Under the pieces are notes generated by a model that was not told the DNA's origin, did no database searches, and was given only the letters and a program-made list of their open reading frames with translations. From Acinetobacter sp. WCHA55 (GTDB lineage: Bacteria > Pseudomonadota > Gammaproteobacteria > Pseudomonadales > Moraxellaceae): 64,000 bases of DNA. Below are positions 49,318 through 58,324 of the stretch, piece by piece; position 1 is the stretch's first letter, and the number at the start of each line of letters is the position of its first letter. The stretch covers positions 2,046,001 through 2,110,000 of the forward strand of contig NZ_CP032286.1 of NCBI RefSeq assembly GCF_002165305.2. Direction: 5' to 3'. The position numbers and the translations under genes are program-made.

Positions 49318-49914
49318 CTATTGCACTTTCCACTGGCCTGATAGTTGAATATTCACTTTTTCACCTACACCACCAATGGTTTTTTTCATACCGAAATCAC
49401 TGCGGTTAATCACGGCAGATGATTGAACGTCCAACAAATTAGCATTATTTGCACTCGGTTTTAGCGTGGTACTAAATGTGACAGGCTTGGTGATGCCGCG
49501 AAGTGTTAAGTTTCCGACAATCTTATATTGACCGCCACCCAAATCTTTAAAACTGGTACTTTTAAAATTAGCGGTTTTGTACTTAGATGCATAAAACAAA
49601 TCTTCACCCAAAATCATATTTTTCAGTGAAGGCTTGCTCAAGCTTAGGCTATTTACATCCATAATAAAATTCGTTGAAGCATGCTGTGGTGCTTTGGCAT
49701 CAAACTGCATGCTGGATTGCACCCGATTAAACTTAGCTCTTACAACAGTTACACCCAAGGATTTAATTTCAAAGCCTACATTACTCTGAGGTGTCAATGT
49801 CCATGACTGGGCTTGCACTTGAGTGCTGATTGCAAATGTTACACCTGCAATCAGCAAAGCATTTTTAATGACCACATGAATTGCAACCTGTTTCGTCTGT
49901 TGTTCTCTATCCAT
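49318..49914 (-). CDS. YceI-family periplasmic protein
   Basis: This is a 198-residue protein with an unusual start: about 13 polar residues, then a hydrophobic signal segment (about 16-36) ending VQA-QSWTL. The mature part is the YceI lipocalin-like barrel (VGFEIKSLGVTVVRAKF, LTLRGITKPVTF, INRSDFGM). Members bind polyprenoids. AGGA lies about 9 bases before the ATG. It follows nadM by 43 bp with a palindrome in the gap. Confidence 0.88.
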   Translation of the reverse strand: MDREQQTKQVAIHVVIKNALLIAGVTFAISTQVQAQSWTLTPQSNVGFEIKSLGVTVVRAKFNRVQSSMQFDAKAPQHASTNFIMDVNSLSLSKPSLKNMILGEDLFYASKYKTANFKSTSFKDLGGGQYKIVGNLTLRGITKPVTFSTTLKPSANNANLLDVQSSAVINRSDFGMKKTIGGVGEKVNIQLSGQWKVQ

Positions 49915-49928
49915 TGAACTCGATCCTC

Positions 49929-49949
49929 GTCGAAATATTTTTATTCGAC
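49929..49949. promoter_or_regulatory. palindrome upstream of YceI gene, possible operator or 5' hairpin
   Basis: GTCGAA (49929-49934) and TTCGAC (49944-49949) are a perfect inverted repeat around an AT-rich 9-bp centre, directly upstream of the ribosome binding site. No T-run follows on the minus strand, so it is not a terminator of nadM. Confidence 0.35.
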
Positions 49950-49957
49950 TGAGAACC

Positions 49958-50527
49958 TTAGTCTAAATTGGATGTGTCCTGAGTTAAAAATTTGTGTTGC
50001 AACTGTTTATAAATTTCACTTTGTTGGAATTTATGTAAAAAATCACTCGTCCCTAAAGGAAACGCTTGTTCTAAAATTTCCCCACGATAATAAGCTTCAC
50101 GAACGGGTGTTGCAGACATCGCATCTTGTAGGCTATCAAGCTCAACCATTTGCCACTCAGGAAAAAGCTGTAAATAATACGAGGAATCATCTTTAAAATG
50201 GCCAATCAGTCCAACCTTAGCCTCAGGTGTGACTACATGATTCACTAATTTTTTTACCAATTGCACCCATTTAACATCATTATAAACATCAACTACATGT
50301 ACAAAGTGAATCCGTTTTTGATGTGCTTCTGAAAAGTTCGATAAAATCATTTCTTCACGTTCAGACGCTAAGAATGGATTTTTCGTATTTCGTTCATTTT
50401 GCGCAGACCCTAAAGCCAAAATGACATTTTGACTTTGCTCTAAAGCAATCTTGATGGTTTGCATATGTGCCAAGTGAAATGGCTGGAAGCGACCAATGAA
50501 TACGAGATAATCAAATGTATATGGCAT
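49958..50527 (-). CDS. nadM: NMN adenylyltransferase, NadM type
   Basis: This is a 189-residue nucleotidyltransferase. FIGRFQPFHLAHMQTI holds the HxxH motif (18-21), and GSAQNERNTKNPFLASEREEMI is the ribose and phosphate part. The C-terminal Nudix domain present in the Francisella and cyanobacterial enzymes is missing. In Acinetobacter baylyi a NadM enzyme joins NMN to ATP in NAD salvage. The end has an ISxxxxR-type replacement, DAMSATPVREAYYRG. Confidence 0.9.
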   Translation of the reverse strand: MPYTFDYLVFIGRFQPFHLAHMQTIKIALEQSQNVILALGSAQNERNTKNPFLASEREEMILSNFSEAHQKRIHFVHVVDVYNDVKWVQLVKKLVNHVVTPEAKVGLIGHFKDDSSYYLQLFPEWQMVELDSLQDAMSATPVREAYYRGEILEQAFPLGTSDFLHKFQQSEIYKQLQHKFLTQDTSNLD

Positions 50528-50631
50528 AAATCTTTTACTTTTTTATGAACTGGTCAGTTGTGTCGATCATAAAATTATGCGACATAATGATCCCATAAAA
50601 TTAAACCAAACTTTCTAGCAAGGATAGTACG

Positions 50632-51432
50632 ATGACACTGAGCTGTATTCAACAACCTCATCAACATTTGAATGCAAAATTAGACAATGGCGTACTGACA
50701 TTAGCCATTCACCGTCCTGAAGCAAAGAATGCGTTGTATGGCGAACTTTATTTATGGATCGCGAAAGCTTTAGATGAAGCTGATCTAGACAATAGCGTTC
50801 GTGCTGTCATTCTACGTGGTGAAGATGCGGACTTTACCGCAGGCAACGACATGCAAGATTTCATGAAATCTGCGGCGCAAAAAGGTCAAGCCCCTGCAGC
50901 AGAAGGTCCTCCATTTATTTTACTTAAATCTGCGGCAAAGTTTTCTAAACCGTTAATTGCTGCTGTACGTGGCGTGGCAATTGGTATTGGGGTAACGATC
51001 TTATTACATTGTGATTTGGTTTATAGCGACAACACTGCCCTATTCCAAATTCCATTTGTCAGCCTTGGCTTATCACCTGAAGGAGCTTCAAGCAAATTAT
51101 TGGTAGAACAAGCAGGCTACCACAAAGCTGCAGAATTACTGCTGACCGCTCAGAAGTTTGACAGTGCAACTGCGGTTTCTGCAAACCTTGTGAACAGTAT
51201 TGAAGATGATGTATATGCAGTAGCAGCTAAAAAAGCAGCACAATTGTCTGCTTTACCTTTAGCATCCTTGGTTAAGTCTAAAGGCCTGATGAAACATAAT
51301 GTGAATGAAATTGTGGCTTGGATTGATCACGAAGCTGAAATTTTTATGGATCGCGTTGGTTCGCCTGAAATGATGGAAGCAGTATCAGCATTTATGCAAA
51401 AACGTAAACCTGATTTCACCCAGTTCAACTAA
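50632..51432 (+). CDS. enoyl-CoA hydratase/isomerase (crotonase) family
   Basis: This is a 266-residue crotonase. PEAKNALYGELYLWIAKAL and GEDADFTAGNDMQDFM form the first oxyanion strand; GVAIGIGVTILLHCDLVY the second. The catalytic region reads VSLGLSPEGASS, with one Glu at the place used by delta3,delta2-enoyl-CoA isomerases such as PaaG, while the second hydratase Glu is not obvious. It may thus be an isomerase more than a hydratase. It is a single gene with a terminator. Confidence 0.85.
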   Translation: MTLSCIQQPHQHLNAKLDNGVLTLAIHRPEAKNALYGELYLWIAKALDEADLDNSVRAVILRGEDADFTAGNDMQDFMKSAAQKGQAPAAEGPPFILLKSAAKFSKPLIAAVRGVAIGIGVTILLHCDLVYSDNTALFQIPFVSLGLSPEGASSKLLVEQAGYHKAAELLLTAQKFDSATAVSANLVNSIEDDVYAVAAKKAAQLSALPLASLVKSKGLMKHNVNEIVAWIDHEAEIFMDRVGSPEMMEAVSAFMQKRKPDFTQFN

Positions 51433-51452
51433 TCTTTGATAGTTGAATGACG

Positions 51453-51492
51453 AAAACCACTGTGTTTAACATTACACAGTGGTTTTTTTATT
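51453..51492 (+). terminator. terminator after crotonase gene
   Basis: AAAACCACTGTGT, loop TTAACATT, ACACAGTGGTTTT then TTT: a perfect 13-bp stem. Confidence 0.95.
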
Positions 51493-51533
51493 TTCCGTCC
51501 CAACATATGTAAAAACCATTCGGAAAACTGCTT

Positions 51534-52289
51534 ATGTCGAACACTACAGAAAAAAAACGCTATTTTGAGCCTGCGCCACAAGATATTGATGTTGAGAATT
51601 TTAAAAAAGTCATCCAGAGCCGTCGTTCGGTTCGCAAATTCACCAAGAAAGAGATTCCATCTGAAGTACTTGATGACTGTTTAGATTTGGCACTGCTTGC
51701 ACCAAACTCATCTAATCTACAGCCTTGGACTTTTTATGTGGTGCAGAACCCAACTAAGAAAAATCAACTGGTCAAAGCTTGCCTAAATCAACTTGCAGCA
51801 AAAACAGCATCAGAACTGATCGTGCGTGTCGCACGTACAGACCGTAATGATGAAATGGCAAAACGCAACATTACAGAGTTCCCTTTTCCTGAAGCACCTG
51901 CGGCTGTACAGAAATATTATAAGTTCATTCCTTATAACTATAAGACAGGTTACTTAAATACACTTGGTAACTTTAAGAAAGTTGCTTTCAAAATTGCACG
52001 TAGCTTAGATAAACAATTGCCTGTAACCGCGTTTAATCAAGCCGATGCTAAACTTTGGGCAAGTAAAACCACAGCTTTAGCTTGTGAGAACCTAGTTTTA
52101 GCTTTACGTGCCTATGGTTTTGATAGTTGTATGATGGAAGGTTTTGATGAGCCTTTGGTTCGTAAAATTTTGAATCTAAACGAGCAGCAATATCCTGTGA
52201 TGGTGATTGGTGCAGGTGAGCGTGCGACCGACGGGGTGTTTTTCCCACAGTATCGTTTTGATCGTGAGTTATTTATTCAGAAGGTTTAA
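51534..52289 (+). CDS. nitroreductase family protein
   Basis: This is a 251-residue FMN enzyme. IQSRRSVRKFTKKEIPSEVL is the FMN-phosphate binding N-terminus, LAPNSSNLQPWTFYVV the second FMN part, and MVIGAGERATDG the C-terminal part. It should reduce nitro compounds or quinones with NAD(P)H; the natural substrate is unknown. It starts 40 bp after the crotonase terminator, so it has its own promoter. Confidence 0.9.
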   Translation: MSNTTEKKRYFEPAPQDIDVENFKKVIQSRRSVRKFTKKEIPSEVLDDCLDLALLAPNSSNLQPWTFYVVQNPTKKNQLVKACLNQLAAKTASELIVRVARTDRNDEMAKRNITEFPFPEAPAAVQKYYKFIPYNYKTGYLNTLGNFKKVAFKIARSLDKQLPVTAFNQADAKLWASKTTALACENLVLALRAYGFDSCMMEGFDEPLVRKILNLNEQQYPVMVIGAGERATDGVFFPQYRFDRELFIQKV

Positions 52290-52354
52290 TATTAGTTTTC
52301 TCAATGGAATCTTTTCATTAAAGTTTTAATTTCAGGATTAACCTTCGGTTCGAC

Positions 52355-52484
52355 CTACTTTTCTTTCGGGAAAAGTAGACAAAACCATTGTCATTCGCAA
52401 AACTCGTTCTATTCCGTCGTTTATCAATTTAGTCGCAGAAACTTTATCTGATAAATTAAGTCCTGCCTCAAACAGTTGCGAATG
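52355..52484 (+). repeat. structured intergenic repeat, copy A
   Basis: A 9-bp hairpin CTACTTTTC (52355-52363), loop TTTCGG, GAAAAGTAG (52370-52378) is followed by ACAAAACCATTG, then a long stem CATTCGCAA (52392-52400) with TTGCGAATG (52476-52484), which encloses TTTATCA/TGATAAA. The first hairpin and the ACAAAACC after it match, in inverse orientation, the third hairpin of copy B at 60490-60513. No ORF is present in this 232-bp gap. Confidence 0.6.
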
Positions 52485-52521
52485 CCGTTAACGTGTATCA
52501 AATATATTTTTAGGTTCATCA

Positions 52522-52836
52522 TTAAAGTACATCGACCATCTGAGTAAACTCAAAAGCGGGTTCTTCATAGGGATGACTTAATTTTAAAGCCTTTGCCACA
52601 GCAGAAGCTTTTTCCTCTGGAACAATGGTTTCCACCCGCCACTCTGGAATTTGTTCCAAAGCATCCAACTCACCTATAAATGGATTTGCGTCTTTTACAG
52701 GTTTAAACTGGCCTGTGCCGAGAACCTGCCATGCACAGTGTTCATAATTCCCGATACCACCTGCCCCTGCTTCAAAAATCGCAAGTTTGGTAGATTCAAG
52801 GTGAGATTCGGGAACATAGTAGATGAGTTTGAGCAT
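52522..52836 (-). CDS. NIF3/YqfO C-terminal-like (CutA/PII-fold) protein
   Basis: This is a 104-residue protein matching the CutA-like insert of NIF3/YqfO proteins, here as a free-standing domain. KLIYYVPESHLESTKLAIFEAGAGGIGNYEHCAWQVLGTGQFKP and the end HPYEEPAFEFTQMVDVL are typical. It has no NIF3 metal-binding part. The fold trimerises like PII, but no ligand is known. It is divergent from the orphan gene at 52894. Confidence 0.87.
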   Translation of the reverse strand: MLKLIYYVPESHLESTKLAIFEAGAGGIGNYEHCAWQVLGTGQFKPVKDANPFIGELDALEQIPEWRVETIVPEEKASAVAKALKLSHPYEEPAFEFTQMVDVL

Positions 52837-52893
52837 AGCGCTTTAATGTATATTTTCTTAATATCGAATCAATCATATTGATCGACTTTACCT

Positions 52894-53532
52894 ATGTCTA
52901 ATAAAAATATTGCCCGTGAACTTGCTTTAACAACAGCTGAGAACCTAGCAGATGAAATTATCTTTAAAACAGCCACTACTCTGCTAGAAGACACAATTAA
53001 ATCTATCCCTTTTGCATCTTTAATTACAGGTTCAATTGAAAGCTATACTAAATTTCGAACTTTGAAAGAACAAAAACAATTATTAGCTTTTATTCAAGAG
53101 GCTGAAAATATAAACGTTGGATTTATCGAAAAGTTTTTTAAAGACAAAGACAATTTAGAATTAGGCATTGAAATTTTAGGAATACTTGATCAAACCTACC
53201 TAGAAAAACAAGCAAGAATGATAGGGCGAGCGACATTTCTTTTTAAAGGACTCGAAACCTCAAAGCAAGAATTTGATAAATATATGTATATTATTACTAA
53301 GCTCAATAATTATTTAATCACATTAATCGAAAATTTATATACCGAGTTCAGCGTAAATTCTTCTGAAAAAATAATTAGCATTCCATTACCAAATATGGAT
53401 CTCATCAGCTTTGGATTTGTTAAAAAATTATCTAATGGTTCATGGTTTGCAGAAGCTCAAAATTCATCTCATGATGATTATGAAGTTCATGATGATTTTA
53501 TATATTTTTACGAAAACATTTTCAAAGACTAA
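52894..53532 (+). CDS. orphan protein of unknown function, low GC
   Basis: This is a 212-residue protein that I do not recognise. It is AT-rich (many AAA, TTT, ATT codons), unlike its core neighbours. Residues 1-48 contain a short amphipathic or hydrophobic stretch (TIKSIPFASLITGSIESY), residues 50-150 are helical and Lys/Glu-rich, and the C-terminus (SFGFVKKLSNGSWFAEAQN) has a winged-helix look. Proteins of this layout (hydrophobic lead, helical body, small C-terminal wing) occur widely in accessory regions. It sits between two repeat copies. Function unknown; recent gain is inferred from composition. Confidence 0.65.
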   Translation: MSNKNIARELALTTAENLADEIIFKTATTLLEDTIKSIPFASLITGSIESYTKFRTLKEQKQLLAFIQEAENINVGFIEKFFKDKDNLELGIEILGILDQTYLEKQARMIGRATFLFKGLETSKQEFDKYMYIITKLNNYLITLIENLYTEFSVNSSEKIISIPLPNMDLISFGFVKKLSNGSWFAEAQNSSHDDYEVHDDFIYFYENIFKD

Positions 53533-53549
53533 ATTCAATTACATTACTA

Positions 53550-53604
53550 GCGACATGGATGCCACCCGTCAGACTGTGAAGCAAAACCGCTCCATCAGCC
53601 TGAC
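53550..53604 (+). repeat. structured intergenic repeat, degenerate copy C
   Basis: Starts GCGACATGGATG, then GTCAGACTG (53568-53576), TGAAGC, six-base loop, GCTCCA, a single unpaired T (53595), and CAGCCTGAC (53596-53604). Layout and arm lengths equal those of copy B at 60423 although most stem bases differ, so the fold is kept by paired changes. Confidence 0.6.
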
Positions 53605-53666
53605 CAAGTATTTTTATTCCCTTGCAGAAATAGATTCTTTCTGTTTCAAAAGTAATATCTTAAAAA

Positions 53667-53686
53667 AACCGCCTCACGGCGGTTTC
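53667..53686 (-). terminator. terminator of the 42-aa gene
   Basis: AAACCGCC, loop TCAC, GGCGGTTT; the A-run to the left gives a T-run on the minus strand, 14 bp after the small gene's stop. Confidence 0.88.
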
Positions 53687-53699
53687 TTCATTCTCAAAA

Positions 53700-53828
53700 T
53701 CACATCTGCAACGTATAACCCAAAATCAAAAAGATCAATTGCAAGCTCAAAATCACAGCAAACAACTTCCATCCTTTTTTACGCAATGCAGACTTATCGA
53801 CTGCTTCGTATGTAACTGTTTTAATCAT
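53700..53828 (-). CDS. 42-residue single-pass membrane protein
   Basis: A short gene with all the signals of a real one: an AGGTGA site 4-5 bases before the ATG at 53828, a 42-codon frame, and a GC-rich terminator right after the stop. The protein has a polar, charged lead (residues 1-19, MIKTVTYEAVDKSALRKKG) and one helix (about 20-40, LFAVILSLQLIFLILGY). Positive residues just before the helix suggest N-in topology. Function unknown; it might be a small regulatory membrane peptide. Confidence 0.75.
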   Translation of the reverse strand: MIKTVTYEAVDKSALRKKGWKLFAVILSLQLIFLILGYTLQM

Positions 53829-54009
53829 GTCATCACCTCATACATGAGTGTTGATACTGAAATTGTTTAGTGATCCATCTTTCTTCTATTTTGCATGATA
53901 TTTGTGCATTTATTACACAATATCACTTTCACACAAATATAAAAGCAAAATCTAAACCAACATCAGCGGGAGAAATAAAAAATTAAAAAACAAAAAAGAC
54001 GTTTCAATA

Positions 54010-54036
54010 AAAAAGCCACCCGAAGGTGGCTTTCAA
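54010..54036 (-). terminator. terminator after purL
   Basis: AAAGCCACC, loop CGAA, GGTGGCTTT, with an A-run on the left serving as T-run on the minus strand. Confidence 0.92.
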
Positions 54037-54051
54037 AACACTGACTTCAGA

Positions 54052-57000
54052 TTAACCAATGAACTTACGTGCATTGCGGAACATACGCAACCATGCACCG
54101 TCTTCAGTCCACTCTTCTGGCTTCCATGAATGCTGTACAGCACGGAAGTTACGTTCAGGGTGCGGCATCATAATCGTTGCACGACCATCTTTCGATGTAA
54201 CACCTGAAATCGCTTCTGGTGAACCATTCGGGTTCATTGGATAGTGCTGAGTTGGATTCCCTTGACTATCAACATAACGCAAGATCACTTGATGACCTGT
54301 ATTTAATGCAGCCAAGTTATCCGCGCTTGTCACCACACGACCTTCACCATGTGCAACTGCGATCGGCAGGATTGAACCTTCCATACCTTCTAACAATACA
54401 GAGTTCGATTTTTCAACACGAACGTTAACTGCACGTGCTTCAAACATCTCAGAAGTGTTGCGATGGAAACGCGGCCAAGCTTCAGCCCCCGGAATCAGTG
54501 GAGCCAATTGCGACAACATTTGACAGCCGTTACAAATACCAAGAGAGAACGTTTCGTCACGGTTGAAGAATTTTTCAAATTGGTCGCGAAGTTTCGGGTT
54601 GAACAAAACTGATTTCGCCCAGCCACCACCCGCACCCATGACATCACCGTAAGAGAAACCACCACACGCCACAAGACCTTCAAAGTCATCTAGGCTGATA
54701 CGACCTGCAAGTAAGTCGCTCATGTGCACATCTACAGTGTTAAAACCAACTTTGTCGAATGCCGCAGCCATTTCAACATGACCATTTACGCCTTGTTCAC
54801 GTAAGATCACCATGTTTGGACGACGTTCGTTGATATACGGTGCTTCAATTGGCTCATTCAAATCAAATGTAGGTTTTGCAATAATACCTGCATGTGATTT
54901 GTCCGTGATCAATGCAAATTCTTGATCCGCTGTTTCCACATTATCACGTAGACGTTGAATCTGATGTGACACTTCAGTCCACGCCACTTGCAAGTCTGCA
55001 CGTTCAAGCACTAATCCATTTACAGTCAACTGATCAGTATTGTTTACCGTACCAATCACCGCAATTGCATCACGTAATGTAGATGCCGCAACTTCGTCTG
55101 CAAGTGTTGCCCAATCAGATGCGCTGATTTGAAGCACTGCACCAATTTCTTCTGCAAATAGACTTTCAGTTGATTGATCTTCTAAAGCCACACCGAGACG
55201 TGCTGCAAACATCATTTCCGCAACAGTTGCAAGCAAACCACCATCACCGATGTCGTGGTAAGCCTTAATTAAGCCACGGTTGTTCCAATCTTGAACCAAG
55301 GCAAAGAAAGCTTTGAAGTCATCAAAACTATCCACATCAGGTGTCACTGAACCAATCGCTTTATAAACCTGAGCAAGGATCGAACCACCTAGACGGAACT
55401 GACCTTTCGAAAGATCAATACGAACCAGTACTGATTCTTCATTTTTCAATTCAGGTGTTAAGGTTTTACGCACATCAGTCACAGGAGCAAAGGCTGTGAT
55501 TACCCCTGACATCGGTGAAGTTACTGACTTATCTTCGCCTTCATCATTCCAAGTAGTACGCATTGACAATGAATCTTTGCCCACTGGAATTGCAATACCG
55601 AGTGCAGGACACATTTCCATACCGATGGCTTTTACACCTTCGAATAAAGCTTGGTCTTCACCTTTTTGCCCTGCCGCCGCCATCCAGTTTGCAGACAATT
55701 TAATGTCACTGATCTGGTCGATTTTTGCAGACATAATATTTGAGATCGACTCTGCAACCGATAAACGTGCAGATGCCGCAGGATTTAACAATGCAACAGG
55801 TGGACGTTCGCCCATCGCCATTGCTTCACCTGTGTAACCTTGTAAGCTTGTTGTCGTCACTGCTGCATCTGCAACAGGAACCTGCCAACGACCTACAAAC
55901 TGATCACGTGCAACCATACCTGTAATTGAACGGTCACCAATGGTGATCAGGAATGATTTCGATGCAACCGTTGGGTTTTTAAGTACACGGTAAATCGCAT
56001 CTTTCAAATCTGTGACTTTAGATGCATCAAAGTCATCGCCTTGACGTTCAATCGTTTCATACGAACGGCTCATACGAGGTGTACCACCTAGCATGACTTG
56101 CATTGGCATATCCACGGCTTTGTTATCAAACAATGGATCGTTCACTGTCAATTGACGCGCTTCAGTTGCTTCACCTAAAACAGCAAACGGACAACGTTCA
56201 CGTGCACAGATTGATTCAAATAATTCTAAAGAACTTGGTCGAATCGCCAACACATAACGTTCTTGCGCTTCGTTTGACCAGATCTCCATTGGAGACATGC
56301 CTGGCTCAAGCGATGGGATCTTACGCAAATCAAGAATTGCACCCAGTTCGTGGTCATTCACCAGTTCAGGCATTGCATTTGAAACACCACCTGCACCCAC
56401 GTCATGCACAGACACGATTGGGTTGAAGTCTTCCATACGCCAGCATGCATCAATCACTTCTTGGCAACGACGTTCCATTTCAGGGTTTTCACGTTGTACA
56501 GAAGCGAAGTCGAGGTTTTCACCCAGTTTACCACTGTCCACAGAAGATGCCGCACCGCCACCAAGGCCGATCAGCATTGCAGGGCCACCAAGAACGATCA
56601 GTAAATCACCCGGTTGAATCGCATCTTTTTCCACGTGGTCTGGACGGATATTACCGTAACCACCCGCAATCATAATTGGCTTATGGAAGCCTTTCACATC
56701 GCCATTCACGTTTTGTTCAAAAGTACGGAAGTAACCGTTTAACGCAGGGCGACCAAACTCGTTGTTGAACGCAGCACCACCCAATGGACCTTCAATCATG
56801 ATTTGAAGTGGCGATGCCATACGAGATGGTTTACCGTAGTTTTCTTCCCAAGGCTGTTCAAAACCCGGAATATTTAAGTTTGAAACCGTAAAGCCTGTTA
56901 AACCTGCTTTTGGTTTACCACCACGACCTGTTGCGCCTTCATCACGAATTTCACCGCCCGAACCGGTCGCAGCGCCCGCAAATGGCGCAATCGCTGTTGG

Positions 57001-57888
57001 GTGGTTATGCGTTTCCACTTTCATGAGGATGTGAGCAGCTTGGCTCTTGTATTTATAAACGTGGTGACCCGTCGCTTCATCTTTCTTCGGATAGAAACGC
57101 TGAGTATCAAAACCAACAATCACCGAAGCATTGTCTTTATATGCTGACAATACATCTGTCGGTGATTCTTTATAAGTATTTTTAATCATTTGGAACAATG
57201 ACAATGGCTGTTTTTCACCATCAATTGTCCATTCAGAACCAAAGATTTTATGACGACAGTGCTCAGAGTTTGCCTGAGCAAACATCATCAGTTCGATATC
57301 GTGTGGATTACGGCCGAGCTTGTTAAAAGCAGCAACTAAATAATCAATTTCTTCATCAGAGAGTGCAAAACCAAACTCAGAGTTCGCCTTCACTAAAGCG
57401 TCTTTACCCTGACCTAAGATGTCAATTGCATTTAAAGGCTTTGGTGCTGTTTCAGAGAACAAAGCAACCGCGTCTTCAATTTGATTGAACACACTTTCAG
57501 TCATACGGTCATGCAAAACTTGTTTTACTGCATCCGATACTTCAGAAATACCCTTTAAAGTAAATAAAACACCGCGTTCTAAGCGGTGTATCGGGGTGTT
57601 ACAGTTTGCAAAAATATCCGTTGCCTTTGATGACCACGGCGAAATTGTACCTACACGTGGCGTCACAAGGACTTGAACTTCATCATTTGTCGCTTGGCGA
57701 ACTTGGAAAGTTGCACCATCATTTAATAGCTGTAAAGCAGATTGCTGTTGTTGCTCGTCGAGCGCTTGGTCGAAAAGGTAAACCCATTGGCTTTCTATTG
57801 ATTGAACAGAACTGATAGACGATAAACGTGTTAAAAGTTGTGTTTGCTTAAAAGAAGAGTGTGCAGGTGCACCGGCAACGATAAACAT
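54052..57888 (-). CDS. purL: phosphoribosylformylglycinamidine synthase
   Basis: This is a 1278-residue large-type PurL. It has the N-terminal PurS-like part, the linker, two FGAM synthase halves ([62 protein letters not shown]) and a C-terminal glutaminase (Cys in GICNGCQML, His/Glu in [10 protein letters not shown]). It makes FGAM from FGAR, glutamine and ATP. I choose the ATG at 57888 ([11 protein letters not shown]); the frame is open to a TTG at 57921. It is monocistronic. Confidence 0.97.
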   Translation of the reverse strand: MFIVAGAPAHSSFKQTQLLTRLSSISSVQSIESQWVYLFDQALDEQQQQSALQLLNDGATFQVRQATNDEVQVLVTPRVGTISPWSSKATDIFANCNTPIHRLERGVLFTLKGISEVSDAVKQVLHDRMTESVFNQIEDAVALFSETAPKPLNAIDILGQGKDALVKANSEFGFALSDEEIDYLVAAFNKLGRNPHDIELMMFAQANSEHCRHKIFGSEWTIDGEKQPLSLFQMIKNTYKESPTDVLSAYKDNASVIVGFDTQRFYPKKDEATGHHVYKYKSQAAHILMKVETHNHPTAIAPFAGAATGSGGEIRDEGATGRGGKPKAGLTGFTVSNLNIPGFEQPWEENYGKPSRMASPLQIMIEGPLGGAAFNNEFGRPALNGYFRTFEQNVNGDVKGFHKPIMIAGGYGNIRPDHVEKDAIQPGDLLIVLGGPAMLIGLGGGAASSVDSGKLGENLDFASVQRENPEMERRCQEVIDACWRMEDFNPIVSVHDVGAGGVSNAMPELVNDHELGAILDLRKIPSLEPGMSPMEIWSNEAQERYVLAIRPSSLELFESICARERCPFAVLGEATEARQLTVNDPLFDNKAVDMPMQVMLGGTPRMSRSYETIERQGDDFDASKVTDLKDAIYRVLKNPTVASKSFLITIGDRSITGMVARDQFVGRWQVPVADAAVTTTSLQGYTGEAMAMGERPPVALLNPAASARLSVAESISNIMSAKIDQISDIKLSANWMAAAGQKGEDQALFEGVKAIGMEMCPALGIAIPVGKDSLSMRTTWNDEGEDKSVTSPMSGVITAFAPVTDVRKTLTPELKNEESVLVRIDLSKGQFRLGGSILAQVYKAIGSVTPDVDSFDDFKAFFALVQDWNNRGLIKAYHDIGDGGLLATVAEMMFAARLGVALEDQSTESLFAEEIGAVLQISASDWATLADEVAASTLRDAIAVIGTVNNTDQLTVNGLVLERADLQVAWTEVSHQIQRLRDNVETADQEFALITDKSHAGIIAKPTFDLNEPIEAPYINERRPNMVILREQGVNGHVEMAAAFDKVGFNTVDVHMSDLLAGRISLDDFEGLVACGGFSYGDVMGAGGGWAKSVLFNPKLRDQFEKFFNRDETFSLGICNGCQMLSQLAPLIPGAEAWPRFHRNTSEMFEARAVNVRVEKSNSVLLEGMEGSILPIAVAHGEGRVVTSADNLAALNTGHQVILRYVDSQGNPTQHYPMNPNGSPEAISGVTSKDGRATIMMPHPERNFRAVQHSWKPEEWTEDGAWLRMFRNARKFIG

Positions 57889-58324
57889 GCTGTTTTTGGC
57901 TCCACGGGCAGGTCTAGACAACCTACCTCAATGTGACTTGAAGAGAGCGCATATTCTACTGTGTATTGCCAAAATCAGCTAGTCGTCTACGACTTAAAAA
58001 AGTGAGATTTCTTTGTTTTAAAAGATCAATTTACTTTGACTTTAAAAATCAAACATGATTAGTAACAAATGTTTTAAGGGATAAATTTCAAAGATGCCCG
58101 AGTTTTAGGCTTTGATTCGATTTTAAAAACCATTGTCAATTGATACTCAAGTTACAAATAAAGAAGTTGATAGCCTCCTTGAGAACAAACAGGACTGCTT
58201 TAAGATGCTCTATTGATGAAAATTTAATACCGCATAAATTAAAAGACAACTTATGTCGCAGCCCTCTAGAGCTCGTCACACTTTTTTGGCATGATGAAGC
58301 CAAACAATCACTGAATAACGATAA
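57889..58324. other. divergent intergenic region, 436 bp
   Basis: Spacer between purL (minus) and dgt (plus). It contains the palindrome at 57981 and short open frames on both strands around 58136-58333 that I judge to be chance. The sequence AAAACCATTGTCA near 58126 also occurs in repeat copy A at about 52381, so a decayed repeat is possible. Confidence 0.4.
57981..57994. promoter_or_regulatory. palindrome upstream of purL, possible operator
   Basis: AGTCGT-CT-ACGACT, a perfect 6+6 inverted repeat about 95 bp before the purL ATG. Position suits a repressor or activator site; I know no such regulator in this genus. Confidence 0.3.

Noticed and set aside
56103..56675. Several plus-strand frames of 66-107 codons opposite purL
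   Set aside because: All are antisense shadows of the conserved FGAM synthase domain; rich in His, Leu and Gln as expected from reverse reading.
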